Shown here: positions 7,571 to 16,784 of the stretch, in pieces
Numbering within the stretch: the first letter of the stretch is position 1
Layout of the letters: each line of letters starts with the position of its first letter
Assembly: GCA_017617235.1 (NCBI GenBank)
Contig: JAFZWQ010000024.1
Coordinates: 1 to 64,000 of the forward strand
Length of the DNA: 64,000 bases
Reading direction: 5' to 3'
Source: Bacteroidaceae bacterium
Lineage (GTDB): Bacteria > Bacteroidota > Bacteroidia > Bacteroidales > Bacteroidaceae
Translations under genes and position numbers: made by a program
Notes under the pieces: generated by a model
What the model saw: only the letters and a program-made list of their open reading frames with translations
What the model was told of the DNA's origin: nothing
Databases searched by the model: none

Positions 7571-10207
7571 TTAGAATTCCTGACCGAGGATGAAGTGGAA
7601 CTGGCTGCCACCTACAGATTTGCTACCCAACACACTGTCGAAACCATATGCCCAGTCGATACCAAGCAGACCTACCATAGGCAGGATGATGCGCACACCT
7701 ACACCGGCACTGCGCTTCATGTCGAAGGGATTGAATTTCTTCACGTTGTTCCAGGCATTACCACCTTCCACAAAGCTCAGGGCGTAGATGTTGGCCGAAT
7801 TACCCAACATCAGCGGGTAGCGAAGTTCCAGGGTGAAGCGGTCGTAAGCATAGCCAGGATATCCGCTTGGGGTGAGTGAACCATTGTCGTAACCACGTAG
7901 TCCAATGGTTTCTGTGGCATAGGTAGAACTGTAACCAGAGGTGCCATCGCCACCCACATAGTAGGTTTCGAACGGACTGCGCTTGTTCTTGTTGTAATGT
8001 CCCAGGATACCAAATTCCACACGTGCCATCAGCACCAGACACTTGCTGCCCTTGGTCAGAGCCATGAAGGTGCGTGCTTTGAATTTCCACTTGTGGTATT
8101 CAATCCAACGGTATTTCTCCTGCAGTTCCTTATTATAGGTTACTGCATTGCGGTTGGTTGCCAGATTCTCGAAATCTTTGTTCTCGAAGAGGCTATAAGG
8201 TGGGGTCAAAGATACAGAAAGGAGGAACTCGCTGCCTCGACGCGGGAATATCTGGTTGTCGGTAGAGGTTCGTCCCAGGCTGAGATTCAGTGCCAAAGAA
8301 TTACAGTTACCATTCGACACCAGGAAGTATTCCCAGTCTTTCAACATATAACGCGTATAACCCAGATCGGCCGAGAACTGGAAATAGTCGTCGGGCCAGC
8401 TGAGGCGTTTACCCCATCCGATGGAAGCACCTACTACCTTGATGTATTTATCGGGGTCGTAGAAGTTTTCGTAATAGTTGTTATAGTATCCATTGTTACC
8501 GGCACCATACAGGTAACTTCCCATGTAATTGCGGTAGTAAGCCGAATTGTAGTAGTTGTCGCTGACATCGGTCTGCTTCGAGAAGAAGGCACTGATGCTG
8601 AACGAGCTAGGACGTTTGCCACCGAACCACGGATTCATATAGGATACGCTGTAGGCCTGATAATAACGTCCGTTGGTCTGACCGCTGATACTGAACGTCT
8701 CCCCATTGCCTTGAGGCAGCACACCGCGACGCAGGCTTTTGCGGTTAAAGAGGTTTGCCATACAGAAATTGGAGAATCGCAAGCCAATCTTTCCAATGAC
8801 ACCAGTCTGACCGTAGCCCAACGAGAATTCTATCTGGTCGTTCGATTTTGGTGTCAGACCCCAGGCTACGTCGACCGTTCCGTTTTCGGCATTGGGTTCC
8901 ACCTTGGGGTCGATGCTTTCGGGATCGAAGAATCCCATGGATGCAATTTCACGATAAGAACGTTCGAGGGCTTCCTTCGAGAACAAATCGCCAGGTTTGT
9001 TGCGCAATTCACGACGTACTACATTTTCGTACACACGATCGTTACCAATGATGCGCACATGGCTGATGTGAGCCTGGGTTCCTTCGAAAATACGCATCTC
9101 CAAATCGACGCTATCGCCCACAATATTGGTTTCGACAGGATCGAGCTGATAGAATACGTAACCATTGTTGTAATAGAGGTTTCCAATGGCATCCTCGTCG
9201 CCCGACAAACGGTCGTTTAACAGTTTTTGGTCGTATACATCGCCCTTTTTCATGCGCAGCAAATGGTCGAGCGCTTCCGTGTTATACAGGGTATTACCCA
9301 CCCATTCGATGTTGCGGATGTAATATTTATCTCCCTCTTCGACATTCAGGTAGATGTCCACACTGCGTTCGTCGAATTCCACCACGCTGTCGCTCAGGAG
9401 TACAGCATCGCGGTAACCCAATTCAGCATATTTAGTGATGAGGTTTTCCTTGGCTTCCTTGTATTTCTTGTCGACAAATTTTTTCGAGCGGAACCAACTG
9501 CCAGTGTTGTGACGTTCGTGAACGGTTTTCAGTACACCTTTGTGGAACAGGTCACCCTTGATTTTCTTTTCGGACAGATTGTTATTTCCAGTGATGTAGA
9601 TATGATTCACCTTCACTTTGTCCTTCTTTTGGATGTTGACGTCCAGGATGGCATGGTCGGGTTTCGAGGCATCGTCGCGTTGCAGAATCTCGATTTCGGA
9701 ATTCTTATAACCCTTTTCGTCGAAATACTTCTTTGCCAACAACTTGGCACGATCGATGGAGTTGGGGGTTAATTGGTTTTCTGGTATCAGGCCCAACTTC
9801 TTTTCCAAATCCTCGCGTTCGCTTTTCTTAACGCCCGAATAGTTGATTTCCGAAATGCGTGGGCGTTGTGTCAGTTGTATGTGCAGATAGGCAGAATCAC
9901 GTACAATGCTATCTACTCTGATGGAAACATTGCTGAATAAACCATGTCGCCAGTAACGACGAATAGCCTTAGTAACCTGGTCGCCAGGAATAGTGATTCT
10001 CTCACCCACCTGCAAGCCCGACAAGCCTATAAGCAGATAGTCGTCGTAGTTGCTCACACCGCCAACGGTGATGCCACCCAGGATGTAGTCCCGAGGCGAG
10101 CGTCCGTAGTCGACGACGGGGGCAGTGTCCTTATTCAAGCTCTGTGCTAACATGTTTTGTCCAGCACAAAGCAGGAATAACAATATAATGAGGTATTTTA
10201 GCTTCAT
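7571..10207 (-). CDS. bamA: Outer membrane protein assembly factor BamA
   Basis: 878-residue Omp85-family protein that inserts beta-barrel proteins into the outer membrane. Signal peptide about 1-21. Repeated POTRA-type segments occupy roughly residues 38-470 (for example ISEINYSGVKKSEREDLEKK and VNHIYITGNNNLSEKKIKGD). The C-terminal half is a beta-barrel with the I-G-L-R-G-Y motif, equivalent to the V/IRGF/Y lid-lock motif of Omp85 proteins. It ends in a terminal Phe, as expected for a barrel signal. It lies between uppS and the ompH cluster, the conserved Bacteroidales order. Confidence 0.97.
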   Translation of the reverse strand: MKLKYLIILLFLLCAGQNMLAQSLNKDTAPVVDYGRSPRDYILGGITVGGVSNYDDYLLIGLSGLQVGERITIPGDQVTKAIRRYWRHGLFSNVSIRVDSIVRDSAYLHIQLTQRPRISEINYSGVKKSEREDLEKKLGLIPENQLTPNSIDRAKLLAKKYFDEKGYKNSEIEILQRDDASKPDHAILDVNIQKKDKVKVNHIYITGNNNLSEKKIKGDLFHKGVLKTVHERHNTGSWFRSKKFVDKKYKEAKENLITKYAELGYRDAVLLSDSVVEFDERSVDIYLNVEEGDKYYIRNIEWVGNTLYNTEALDHLLRMKKGDVYDQKLLNDRLSGDEDAIGNLYYNNGYVFYQLDPVETNIVGDSVDLEMRIFEGTQAHISHVRIIGNDRVYENVVRRELRNKPGDLFSKEALERSYREIASMGFFDPESIDPKVEPNAENGTVDVAWGLTPKSNDQIEFSLGYGQTGVIGKIGLRFSNFCMANLFNRKSLRRGVLPQGNGETFSISGQTNGRYYQAYSVSYMNPWFGGKRPSSFSISAFFSKQTDVSDNYYNSAYYRNYMGSYLYGAGNNGYYNNYYENFYDPDKYIKVVGASIGWGKRLSWPDDYFQFSADLGYTRYMLKDWEYFLVSNGNCNSLALNLSLGRTSTDNQIFPRRGSEFLLSVSLTPPYSLFENKDFENLATNRNAVTYNKELQEKYRWIEYHKWKFKARTFMALTKGSKCLVLMARVEFGILGHYNKNKRSPFETYYVGGDGTSGYSSTYATETIGLRGYDNGSLTPSGYPGYAYDRFTLELRYPLMLGNSANIYALSFVEGGNAWNNVKKFNPFDMKRSAGVGVRIILPMVGLLGIDWAYGFDSVLGSKSVGGSQFHFILGQEF

Positions 10208-10238
10208 TCTTGTTGTTCTATACTCTAATCTCTCAACT

Positions 10239-10973
10239 CTATACTTTCAATCCCTCTTCCACTTGTTCACCTGTCTTTCCGAAGCGCCGTTGACGATTTT
10301 GGAAATCCTCGATGGCTCGTTGCAGACAAGCCTCATCGAAGTCGGGCCAAAAAGTATCGCAGAAATAGAATTCGGTATAGGCACACTGCCACAGCAGGTA
10401 GTTGCTGATGCGCAGTTCACCTCCCGTGCGAATGAGCAAGTCGGGGTCGGGCATGAAGTTGGTAAGCAGACGATTGGATATAAGTTCCTCCGTTATTTCG
10501 TTGGGTTGCAGGTTCCCAGCCTTCACTTCTTCGGCCATTTTACGCATAGTCTCTGTCAGTTCCCATCGCGAGGAATAACTTAGCATTACGTTCATGGTCA
10601 TTTTCTGGTTGCCAGCTGTACGTTCCATACATTCGTTCAGTCGCTGTTGCACACGTGGAGGCAATAACTCCAAGCCACCTATAGCACGGAACCGGACATC
10701 GTTCTTCATGAAAATCTCTTCTTCGAGATTGTCCAGAATAAGTCCCATCAGCGCCTCGATTTCAGGGGCAGGACGATTCCAGTTCTCCGTACTGAAGGTG
10801 TAGAGCGTCAGATATTTAATGCCCAAGCGAGTGGCCTCGGTGGTTATCTTCTTCACCGTTTCCACGCCCTGCGCGTGACCGGCTGTACGGGGCAAGCCTT
10901 TTTGTTTTGCCCATCGGCCATTGCCATCCATAATGATAGCAACGTGTTCGGGTATTCGGTTCTTGTCAATCAT
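10239..10973 (-). CDS. uppS: Isoprenyl (undecaprenyl) diphosphate synthase
   Basis: Cis-prenyltransferase that makes the C55 lipid carrier for peptidoglycan and glycan export. 244 residues. The diagnostic [11 protein letters not shown] motif (catalytic Asp16) is at the N-terminus, and the second signature [19 protein letters not shown] sits in the C-terminal third, with FCDTFWPDF nearby. Its start overlaps the end of the upstream outer-membrane protein gene by 8 bases, implying translational coupling. bamA follows 31 bases downstream. Confidence 0.97.
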   Translation of the reverse strand: MIDKNRIPEHVAIIMDGNGRWAKQKGLPRTAGHAQGVETVKKITTEATRLGIKYLTLYTFSTENWNRPAPEIEALMGLILDNLEEEIFMKNDVRFRAIGGLELLPPRVQQRLNECMERTAGNQKMTMNVMLSYSSRWELTETMRKMAEEVKAGNLQPNEITEELISNRLLTNFMPDPDLLIRTGGELRISNYLLWQCAYTEFYFCDTFWPDFDEACLQRAIEDFQNRQRRFGKTGEQVEEGLKV

Positions 10974-11685
10974 TGTTGTGACAGGTTTTACATTTGGGTA
11001 GCATTTCGTAAGTGATAAAGAACATCAGATACGAGTAGCAGTCTTTATTCTTCAGGCCCGAGCTTTCTATCGCATAGGGCTGGTTCAGTTGTTTCCAGTC
11101 TTTAGTGGTATCCAAAGCATCGGTAGTTGTGAAACGGAAGGTCCATTCAGCACCAATGTTTATGCGTTTCTTCAATTTGTATTTTACGCCTACACCTACA
11201 GGGAAATTCATGGCGAAATTCGTACCACCACCACTTCCGGTAACCAATGTCAAACCTACGCCAGCAACGGCATAGGGAGTGATGCGGCTGTTTCCCTTAT
11301 AACTCTCATTCATGCCGAATCCCCAGAAATTGAATTCGAACTGGGCACCCAGGTCCAAAACATTTCGTTTGAAGTTGAAACTTACGGGAACACCAGCTGT
11401 GGCTGAAGGCGTTCCTGCACTAAGCGGAATATAGCGCCCTTTTGTGTTGCCAGTCAAATGTCCCATCGTGAGGTCGCCTTTCAAGGCCATGCGTGGGTTG
11501 AACATGCGACGAAGAATAAAACCGCCCATGGCACTGGAGTGCCGGAAAGGAGTCTTATTGGCATCGCCCATATAGAAATCCAGTCCCAAAGCACCTCCCA
11601 TTTCCATCTGGAATGTGTCATCGTCCTCTGCCTGAATGGCAGTGGTTGCGAATAAACACATAAATAAGATGGCCAGTTGTCTCAT
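10966..11685 (-). CDS. DUF6089-like outer membrane beta-barrel protein
   Basis: 239 residues with a signal peptide (cleavage near IQAE) and alternating amphipathic strands with glycine-rich turns. It resembles the small porin-like beta-barrels annotated as DUF6089 in Bacteroidales. The C-terminus carries a CKTC pair (KCKTCHNND), which could bind metal or form a disulphide. It lies between the DUF6242 lipoprotein gene (4-base gap) and uppS (8-base overlap), the position this family usually holds. The exact function is unknown and the family assignment comes from pattern and context. Confidence 0.72.
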   Translation of the reverse strand: MRQLAILFMCLFATTAIQAEDDDTFQMEMGGALGLDFYMGDANKTPFRHSSAMGGFILRRMFNPRMALKGDLTMGHLTGNTKGRYIPLSAGTPSATAGVPVSFNFKRNVLDLGAQFEFNFWGFGMNESYKGNSRITPYAVAGVGLTLVTGSGGGTNFAMNFPVGVGVKYKLKKRINIGAEWTFRFTTTDALDTTKDWKQLNQPYAIESSGLKNKDCYSYLMFFITYEMLPKCKTCHNND

Positions 11686-11689
11686 GCTC

Positions 11690-13096
11690 TTAATTCCTCA
11701 GAAACCCTAGTCGGTTGATGCGCCCACGCCAAACTCTATTGTCGATGACAATCCACAGGTTGTTGTACTTATCTACTGTGGCTGTGATATACTGGGCTGT
11801 TTCGGCAGCCTTTTGCATATAATAGTCCACAAGCATATCATCGTTTTCGTAAATCTTCCAGCTGATGCCGTGATCGCTGCTGTGACGAATGCTGTCGAGG
11901 GCTTCGTATTTACCGTCTAAACTGCTTCCGCCCAAAGCCTGTAATCCATCGTCGTAGGGTACGATACAAAGGTTCTTCAACATTGGGCAGCGGTATTTAT
12001 CGGTGGCATTAGGGGTATAGTAAATCCATTTCTCCTGGTTTTCCTCGCCTTGACTCCACGACTTTGCCCAAAGGGTAGCATATCGGTCGCCACTTTTCTG
12101 GCTTCCTGCCAACAGAAGGCGTGGCAGTCCATTTTTCATTGTGTAGTATACGCTGTTCAATTGGTCGGTGGGAAGCAAGTTTACATCGTCGTCTAGCAAT
12201 TCTTCGTCCCACGAGGTTCCATCACTTCGGTAAAGTCGGCCACCCGACAGAGCATACACGTAGTCATCGCTGGCGGCTACCAAACGTATTCCTGCCAGCG
12301 CAGGATATCTCGTCGGCGTCCACGTGATGGCATCGGTGCTCTCTAACAATTGATTGTCGGAGGTGCTTACAAGTAGCCGATTGCCCTGCTGCTGCAAGGT
12401 TCCAGGAATGGCCTTTGCCGTTCCTGTGGTGTTTTGGGCGGTCCAATCACCGCTTGCACTTAGGGGATGCTGTATGCATATCAGGGTTCCATCGGCCTGG
12501 GTTGCCAGGATGGTCATTTTGTCGTTCCATACTGTAGCCTTGCGCTCTGTTGTGGGCATCAGGGCGGATACATTACCCAAAGAATCCCAGCGGGTGCTGT
12601 CCCCAACTTCCTGGTGCACATTTACCTTTACCGTATAGGTACGGCTTGAAGTTCCATTTTTCGAAATGACACGGAAATGCATTGGTTCGCTCAAATCGAT
12701 GGAATCGCTCTTGTTGTAGGTTGTCCAGGTCGTGTCTTGAAGTCCACTGATATCTGCCTTGCGCCAGGCCAGTTTTTCCTCATATTCTACGGTAATCAGG
12801 ACTTTGTCCAATTGGGCACGTATGGGCAGCGAGTCGAGATTCTCGATCGTCTCTTTCCTCTGATCAATAATCATGGGGAAATAAGTCCCGGAAAAGCTGG
12901 TGGTGTAAATACTGTCCATACCTGCGGTGGTCTGGCCGTAGATTATGCGTTTCAAACTTCCCAAGGAAAATTTAGAGATGTAGCAGACATCGGAAGCCTC
13001 TGTGGCATCGTCGTCGTCGGTCTTGCATGAGCCCAGCACAAATGGGAGTGCCATTAGGGCAAATAGCAAAGCATAAATATGTTTCTTGCAATACAT
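11690..13096 (-). CDS. DUF6242-like lipoprotein
   Basis: 468 residues. A lipoprotein signal (FVLGSC, cysteine near residue 24, followed by KTDDDD) is followed by an N-terminal beta-sandwich-like part (about 40-160) that includes a S-R-T-Y-T-V-K-V segment. A repeat-rich C-terminal part with Asp/Gly/Trp turns looks like a beta-propeller (W-T-P-T-R-Y-P-A, D-S-I-R-H-S-S-D-H-G-I-S-W-K). This matches the Bacteroidales DUF6242 family, whose role is unknown. It is the first gene of the long minus-strand operon, with a promoter box 29 bases upstream. Confidence 0.72.
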   Translation of the reverse strand: MYCKKHIYALLFALMALPFVLGSCKTDDDDATEASDVCYISKFSLGSLKRIIYGQTTAGMDSIYTTSFSGTYFPMIIDQRKETIENLDSLPIRAQLDKVLITVEYEEKLAWRKADISGLQDTTWTTYNKSDSIDLSEPMHFRVISKNGTSSRTYTVKVNVHQEVGDSTRWDSLGNVSALMPTTERKATVWNDKMTILATQADGTLICIQHPLSASGDWTAQNTTGTAKAIPGTLQQQGNRLLVSTSDNQLLESTDAITWTPTRYPALAGIRLVAASDDYVYALSGGRLYRSDGTSWDEELLDDDVNLLPTDQLNSVYYTMKNGLPRLLLAGSQKSGDRYATLWAKSWSQGEENQEKWIYYTPNATDKYRCPMLKNLCIVPYDDGLQALGGSSLDGKYEALDSIRHSSDHGISWKIYENDDMLVDYYMQKAAETAQYITATVDKYNNLWIVIDNRVWRGRINRLGFLRN

Positions 13097-13124
13097 GTGT
13101 ACGCGCGTTTCTTAATTTGGCCTA

Positions 13125-13132
13125 CAAAAGTA
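13125..13132 (-). promoter_or_regulatory. Promoter -7 box (TACTTTTG) of the envelope operon
   Basis: Bacteroidetes TAnnTTTG box on the minus strand, 29 bases before the DUF6242 gene start. No clear TTTG -33 box. It is the only obvious promoter box upstream of the nine-gene block. Confidence 0.6.
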
Positions 13133-13171
13133 CGACAATTCTTTCGTTCGGCGAAACTTCGCGCTTCTTAT

Positions 13172-14128
13172 TTAAGAAATTTTATAGATAAAACGAATAC
13201 TATTGCCGTCAATTAACAGTTTTTCGCCTTCACGCCCTTCGATTCGGGGAGCCTTTACGCCTTCGTTCAGATTGAAAGTAGCAGTCTCTATACGGGCTTC
13301 GTCCCACAGTCCAGCATCGATAAACGACTGCAAGGTTTGAGCTCCGCCTTCCACTAGTAAGGTCTGCACGCCGCTTTCAGCCAGTTCCTTTACTAACGCC
13401 TCTGGACTTTTGACCCATTTTACGTCTGAATTAATCCCTCTCGTCTCGCCTTTGATCGTATGACCAATTACAAATCGCAGGGGATTTCGTCCATGCCAAT
13501 GTCTTACGGTTAACGAAGGTTTGTCCAATTCCCAAGTTCCGTGACCCACTACGATGGATTCGTTCTCGGCTCTTAATTGGTGTACCAGCGCTTGCGTGGT
13601 GGAAGTAGAAAATGTTACAGGCGGAATGGTGGAATTATTACGTTCACTGTCTATGAATCCGTCTTTGCTTTGTGCCCATTTTAGCGTGATATAAGGCCTT
13701 CCCATAGTGTGGAAAGTAATAAAACGACGATTGAGCCACAAACATTCTTCCTCGAGCACACCCACGGTTACATCGATACCTGCATCGCGAAGCATGGTAA
13801 TGCCGCGTCCATCCACACGAGCAAAGGGATCTTGGCATCCCACCACTACACGTGGAATCTTCCGGTCTATGATGAGTTGGGTGCAAGGTGGAGTCTTGCC
13901 ATAATGGGCACAGGGTTCCAAACTTACATAAATGGTACTATGGCTGATGAGTTCAGGCTGTCGCACGCTGTTAATGGCATTCACCTCGGCATGAGCCTCT
14001 CCACAACGCCGATGATAGCCTTCGCCAATGATGCGACCATCGCAGACTAGAACGGCACCAACCATAGGGTTGGGAGGTGCTCCCTGCCATCCCAAACGTG
14101 CCAGTTGTAGGCAACGTCGCATATACAT
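13172..14128 (-). CDS. ribD: Riboflavin biosynthesis bifunctional deaminase/reductase
   Basis: Performs the deaminase and reductase steps of riboflavin synthesis after GTP cyclohydrolase II. The N-terminal zinc deaminase domain (about 1-145) has the HAEVNAI and PCAHYGKTPPC motifs. The C-terminal reductase domain has PYITLKWAQSKDG and LLVEGGAQTL. The ATG at 14128 (MYMRRCLQLA) is chosen because the frame upstream runs only into a TTG inside an ATTTTCAA stutter repeat, which is unlikely to be coding. It is divergent from prmC across a 73-base gap. Confidence 0.95.
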   Translation of the reverse strand: MYMRRCLQLARLGWQGAPPNPMVGAVLVCDGRIIGEGYHRRCGEAHAEVNAINSVRQPELISHSTIYVSLEPCAHYGKTPPCTQLIIDRKIPRVVVGCQDPFARVDGRGITMLRDAGIDVTVGVLEEECLWLNRRFITFHTMGRPYITLKWAQSKDGFIDSERNNSTIPPVTFSTSTTQALVHQLRAENESIVVGHGTWELDKPSLTVRHWHGRNPLRFVIGHTIKGETRGINSDVKWVKSPEALVKELAESGVQTLLVEGGAQTLQSFIDAGLWDEARIETATFNLNEGVKAPRIEGREGEKLLIDGNSIRFIYKIS

Positions 14129-14156
14129 CTCATCTATTTCCCTTTGCCTCACAAAA

Positions 14157-14184
14157 TAATTTTCAATTTTCAATTTTCAATTAA
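14157..14184. repeat. TTTTCAA stutter repeat
   Basis: Tandem ATTTTCAA units between the divergent ribD and prmC starts. Similar A/T stutters precede other promoters (18768-18788, 36950-36988). Confidence 0.65.
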
Positions 14185-14189
14185 ATAAC

Positions 14190-14197
14190 TACCTTTG
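14190..14197 (+). promoter_or_regulatory. Promoter -7 box (TACCTTTG) for prmC
   Basis: A perfect TAnnTTTG box ending 4 bases before the prmC ATG, implying a very short leader or nearly leaderless mRNA. Confidence 0.65.
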
Positions 14198-14201
14198 CAG
14201 T

Positions 14202-15050
14202 ATGAAAATATATCGGCAGATAGTGAGAGACCTTTCGCAGGTGTATCCCGATGGCGAAGCCCGGGCTTTGGCACGCTGGCTTTGCGAGGAATGTTTCCAT
14301 CTGACTCAATCCGACCTTTTGCTCGACAAAGATAATCATTTGTCGGCAGATGACCTCGCTAAATCACAGGAAATTGTTCAGCGATTGCTCCAACATGAGC
14401 CAATTCAGTACATTTTGGGGCATACCAACTTCTGTGGACACAATTTTATGATAGCTCCAGGTGCCCTAATACCCCGTCCGGAAACGGAACAGTTGGTATA
14501 TTTGATTCTTTCAGAACTTCCTTCAGTGACCTCCATCCTTGACGTGGGGACGGGAAGTGGTTGTATTGCCCTCTCCCTGGCTTTGGCGTTACCCGAAGTA
14601 GAGGTGACAGGGTGGGATGTTAGCCCTGAAGCATTAAACATAGCTCGTAGTAATGGCAAACGCTACCCAGAAGCACGTGCCCATTTCGAACAGGCGGATA
14701 TTCTGGAGCCACCAACGGACGATCGCATGTGGGATGTAATCGTCTCAAATCCTCCCTATGTTTGTCAAAGTGAAGCTGCCATGATGGAGCGTAATGTGCT
14801 CGATTATGAACCTCGCCAAGCTCTTTTTGTGCCCGATAGCGACCCGTTACTCTTTTATCGCGCCATTTCTTGTTATGCTAAAACGCATCTACGCGATGGA
14901 GGCCAATTGTGGTTTGAAATAAATCAAGCATTTGGTGCAGAAACAGCCCATCTCATCGAGGAAAACGGCTTCTCAAACGTGCGGGTTATAAGGGACGATT
15001 TTGGACACGACAGATTCGTAAATGGTGTATTTTTTGGAAATAGCCTTTAA
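14202..15050 (+). CDS. prmC: Peptide chain release factor N5-glutamine methyltransferase
   Basis: Methylates the GGQ glutamine of release factors RF1/RF2 using S-adenosylmethionine. 282 residues. The SAM-binding motif LDVGTGSGCIA is at 113-123 and the catalytic NPPY motif at 183-186, with the PrmC-typical IPRPETE segment at 90-96. It is the first gene of a plus-strand run; recX follows 11 bases later. Confidence 0.96.
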   Translation: MKIYRQIVRDLSQVYPDGEARALARWLCEECFHLTQSDLLLDKDNHLSADDLAKSQEIVQRLLQHEPIQYILGHTNFCGHNFMIAPGALIPRPETEQLVYLILSELPSVTSILDVGTGSGCIALSLALALPEVEVTGWDVSPEALNIARSNGKRYPEARAHFEQADILEPPTDDRMWDVIVSNPPYVCQSEAAMMERNVLDYEPRQALFVPDSDPLLFYRAISCYAKTHLRDGGQLWFEINQAFGAETAHLIEENGFSNVRVIRDDFGHDRFVNGVFFGNSL

Positions 15051-15061
15051 TATCCTATAAT

Positions 15062-15541
15062 ATGCAAAAACGAACCATTCCATCGAGGGAAATAGAAGAA
15101 AAGAATGCAATGGAACGTGCTGCTGTTCTATGCAGTCAGCGCGAATGTTGCATAAGCCAGATAGAAGAGAAATTGATAGGATGGGGGCAATCTACAGAGG
15201 CCTGTGAACGCATTATTTCCTATTTGATAAAGGAACGATTCATAGACGAACGCCGTTTCTGTCAGGCTTATGCTCTCGATAAAATGCGATATAACCACTG
15301 GGGACGTCAGAAGATTAATATGATGTTACGGCAGTTAGGGTTACCAACAGCGGAACGCGAGGAGGCTCTTCGTCTGTTGCCGGACGATGAGTACAGAGAA
15401 ATCCTGCATCGACTGATTGAACAAAAGTTGCCAGCCATTCATGCTCGCACCGATTATGAACGGAAGGGAAAGTTGATGCGTTACCTGGCAGGACGAGGAT
15501 TCGGATTGGACGAAATTGCCTCGGAGGTGGAGAATTTATGA
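15062..15541 (+). CDS. recX: Regulatory protein RecX
   Basis: 159 residues made of three-helix RecX repeats: a first with LIGWGQSTEACERIISYLIKE, then F-I-D-E-R-R-F-C-Q-A-Y, then H-W-G-R-Q-K-I, and a C-terminal repeat ending RGFGLDEI. RecX binds RecA filaments and limits recombination. It is not next to recA here; it is placed behind prmC (11-base gap) and probably co-transcribed with it. The first Met is used; a second Met at residue 17 is possible. Confidence 0.9.
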   Translation: MQKRTIPSREIEEKNAMERAAVLCSQRECCISQIEEKLIGWGQSTEACERIISYLIKERFIDERRFCQAYALDKMRYNHWGRQKINMMLRQLGLPTAEREEALRLLPDDEYREILHRLIEQKLPAIHARTDYERKGKLMRYLAGRGFGLDEIASEVENL

Positions 15542-15558
15542 TAATCGTATCCCAGTTC

Positions 15559-15589
15559 TTTGTCATGTCAGGATTTCTGCGTACCTTTG
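15559..15589 (+). promoter_or_regulatory. Promoter TTTG-N19-TACCTTTG for pyrE
   Basis: Both boxes match the Bacteroidetes sigma-ABfr consensus: TTTG at 15559-15562, 19-base spacer, TACCTTTG at 15582-15589. The pyrE ATG is 35 bases downstream. The upstream box lies just past the recX stop. Confidence 0.85.
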
Positions 15590-15624
15590 CACCTGCTAAC
15601 GAATAATGTATAAATTTTTAAGGT

Positions 15625-16257
15625 ATGAAGACGTTAGAGAAAATCTTTGCAGCGAAGTTGCTTAATGTAAAAGCAATTAAATTGCAACCTAACAATCCAT
15701 TTACTTGGGCTTCTGGTTGGAAATCTCCTTTTTATTGTGATAATCGTAAGACCTTGTCCTATCCCTGTTTACGTTCATTCGTAAAATTGGAAACAGCACG
15801 AATCATTCTGGAACGCTTTGGCGAGGTTGATGCCATAGCCGGTGTGGCTACAGGCGCTATTCCACAGGGCGCATTGGTGGCCGATGCCCTCAGCCTGCCC
15901 TTTGTCTATGTGCGTTCGAAACCCAAGGATCATGGTTTGGAGAACCTGATTGAGGGTGAATTGAAGCCTGGAATGAAAGTCGTTGTGGTTGAAGATCTTA
16001 TTTCCACGGGAGGAAGCAGCTTGAAGGCCGTCGAAGCCATTCGCAACAACGGTTGTGAGGTTATCGGTATGGTTGCCGCCTATACCTATGGTTTTCCACA
16101 GGCAGAACAGGCTTTCAAGGAGGCAAAAGTCACCTTAGTTACGCTTACGAACTATGAGGCCGTTGTCAACGAGGCCCTCCGTATTGGATACATTACTGAG
16201 GCTGACGTTGAGCTGCTGAACGATTGGCGTAAAGATCCTGCAAATTGGAAGAAATGA
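15625..16257 (+). CDS. pyrE: Orotate phosphoribosyltransferase
   Basis: Joins orotate to PRPP to form OMP in pyrimidine synthesis. 210 residues. The PRPP-binding loop is VVVVEDLISTGGSS (about 119-132), and the substrate-side motif FYCDNRK lies at 36-42. It has its own consensus promoter. Its TGA stop overlaps the ATG of the next gene (ATGA), so the SRPBCC gene is translationally coupled. Confidence 0.97.
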   Translation: MKTLEKIFAAKLLNVKAIKLQPNNPFTWASGWKSPFYCDNRKTLSYPCLRSFVKLETARIILERFGEVDAIAGVATGAIPQGALVADALSLPFVYVRSKPKDHGLENLIEGELKPGMKVVVVEDLISTGGSSLKAVEAIRNNGCEVIGMVAAYTYGFPQAEQAFKEAKVTLVTLTNYEAVVNEALRIGYITEADVELLNDWRKDPANWKK

Positions 16258-16736
16258 CAAAATACGAAAGTTCAGTTAAGAAGATATACGCTCCTGTTGG
16301 TAATGTATATGGCAAGTTGAGTGACCTCACCCATCTTTCTGCTATTCAGGAACGTATTTCCGACCCAGCCTTTGAACAGGTTATCCGTCAGCAGGCTGGC
16401 GATAAGATTAATGACGAACAATTGGCCCGCTTGCGTGAAGTTGTGCAGAACCTTCAGTTCGACCGCGATTGGGTGGTGGCAAATGTTGCTCCGTTGGGTG
16501 AAGTCGGTCTCCGTGTCGTAGAACGCGAGGAACCTAAACTCATCAAGTTTACCACGGAAAATTCGCCCGTTCAGGCCAACCTATGGATTCAATTACTGCC
16601 TGCCAGTGATACGCAATGTGCCATGAAGGTAACCCTTGGTGCCGACCTTAATTTCTTCCTGAAACAAATGCTTAAAGGAAAGTTGCAGGACGGTGTGGAA
16701 CGCCTTGCAGACATGCTGGCAATGCTGCCTTATTAA
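16254..16736 (+). CDS. SRPBCC / START-like family protein
   Basis: 160 residues. The start ATG at 16254 overlaps the pyrE stop by 4 bases; an upstream TTG at 16245 is less likely. It opens TKYESSVKKIYAPVGNVYGKLSDLTHL, the usual first strand and helix of SRPBCC (Bet v1-like) proteins, followed by about six strands and a long C-terminal helix (KLQDGVERLADMLAML). These proteins bind hydrophobic ligands in a helix-grip fold. No catalytic residues are recognisable and the partner is unknown. Coupling to pyrE suggests co-expression, not a pyrimidine role. Confidence 0.78.
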   Translation: MTKYESSVKKIYAPVGNVYGKLSDLTHLSAIQERISDPAFEQVIRQQAGDKINDEQLARLREVVQNLQFDRDWVVANVAPLGEVGLRVVEREEPKLIKFTTENSPVQANLWIQLLPASDTQCAMKVTLGADLNFFLKQMLKGKLQDGVERLADMLAMLPY

Positions 16737-16738
16737 TT

Positions 16739-16778
16739 GCCTATAAGCCCTATATGACCCATAAGGCCCATAAACCAA
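16739..16778. repeat. Stutter repeat (CCTATAAGCCC / CCCATAAGG units)
   Basis: Four or five imperfect CCYATAAG units fill the gap between the SRPBCC gene and argH. Same family as 18121-18190 and, inverted, 6965-7010. Confidence 0.75.
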
Positions 16779-16784
16779 TTAACT

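Noticed and set aside
7997..9220. Long plus-strand frame (407 codons) opposite bamA
   Set aside because: Lies fully antisense to a convincing bamA; its composition is that of a complementary shadow. The same holds for 45491-46528 opposite the TonB receptor, 58772-59815 opposite the M16 gene and 1616-2266 opposite the 932 gene.
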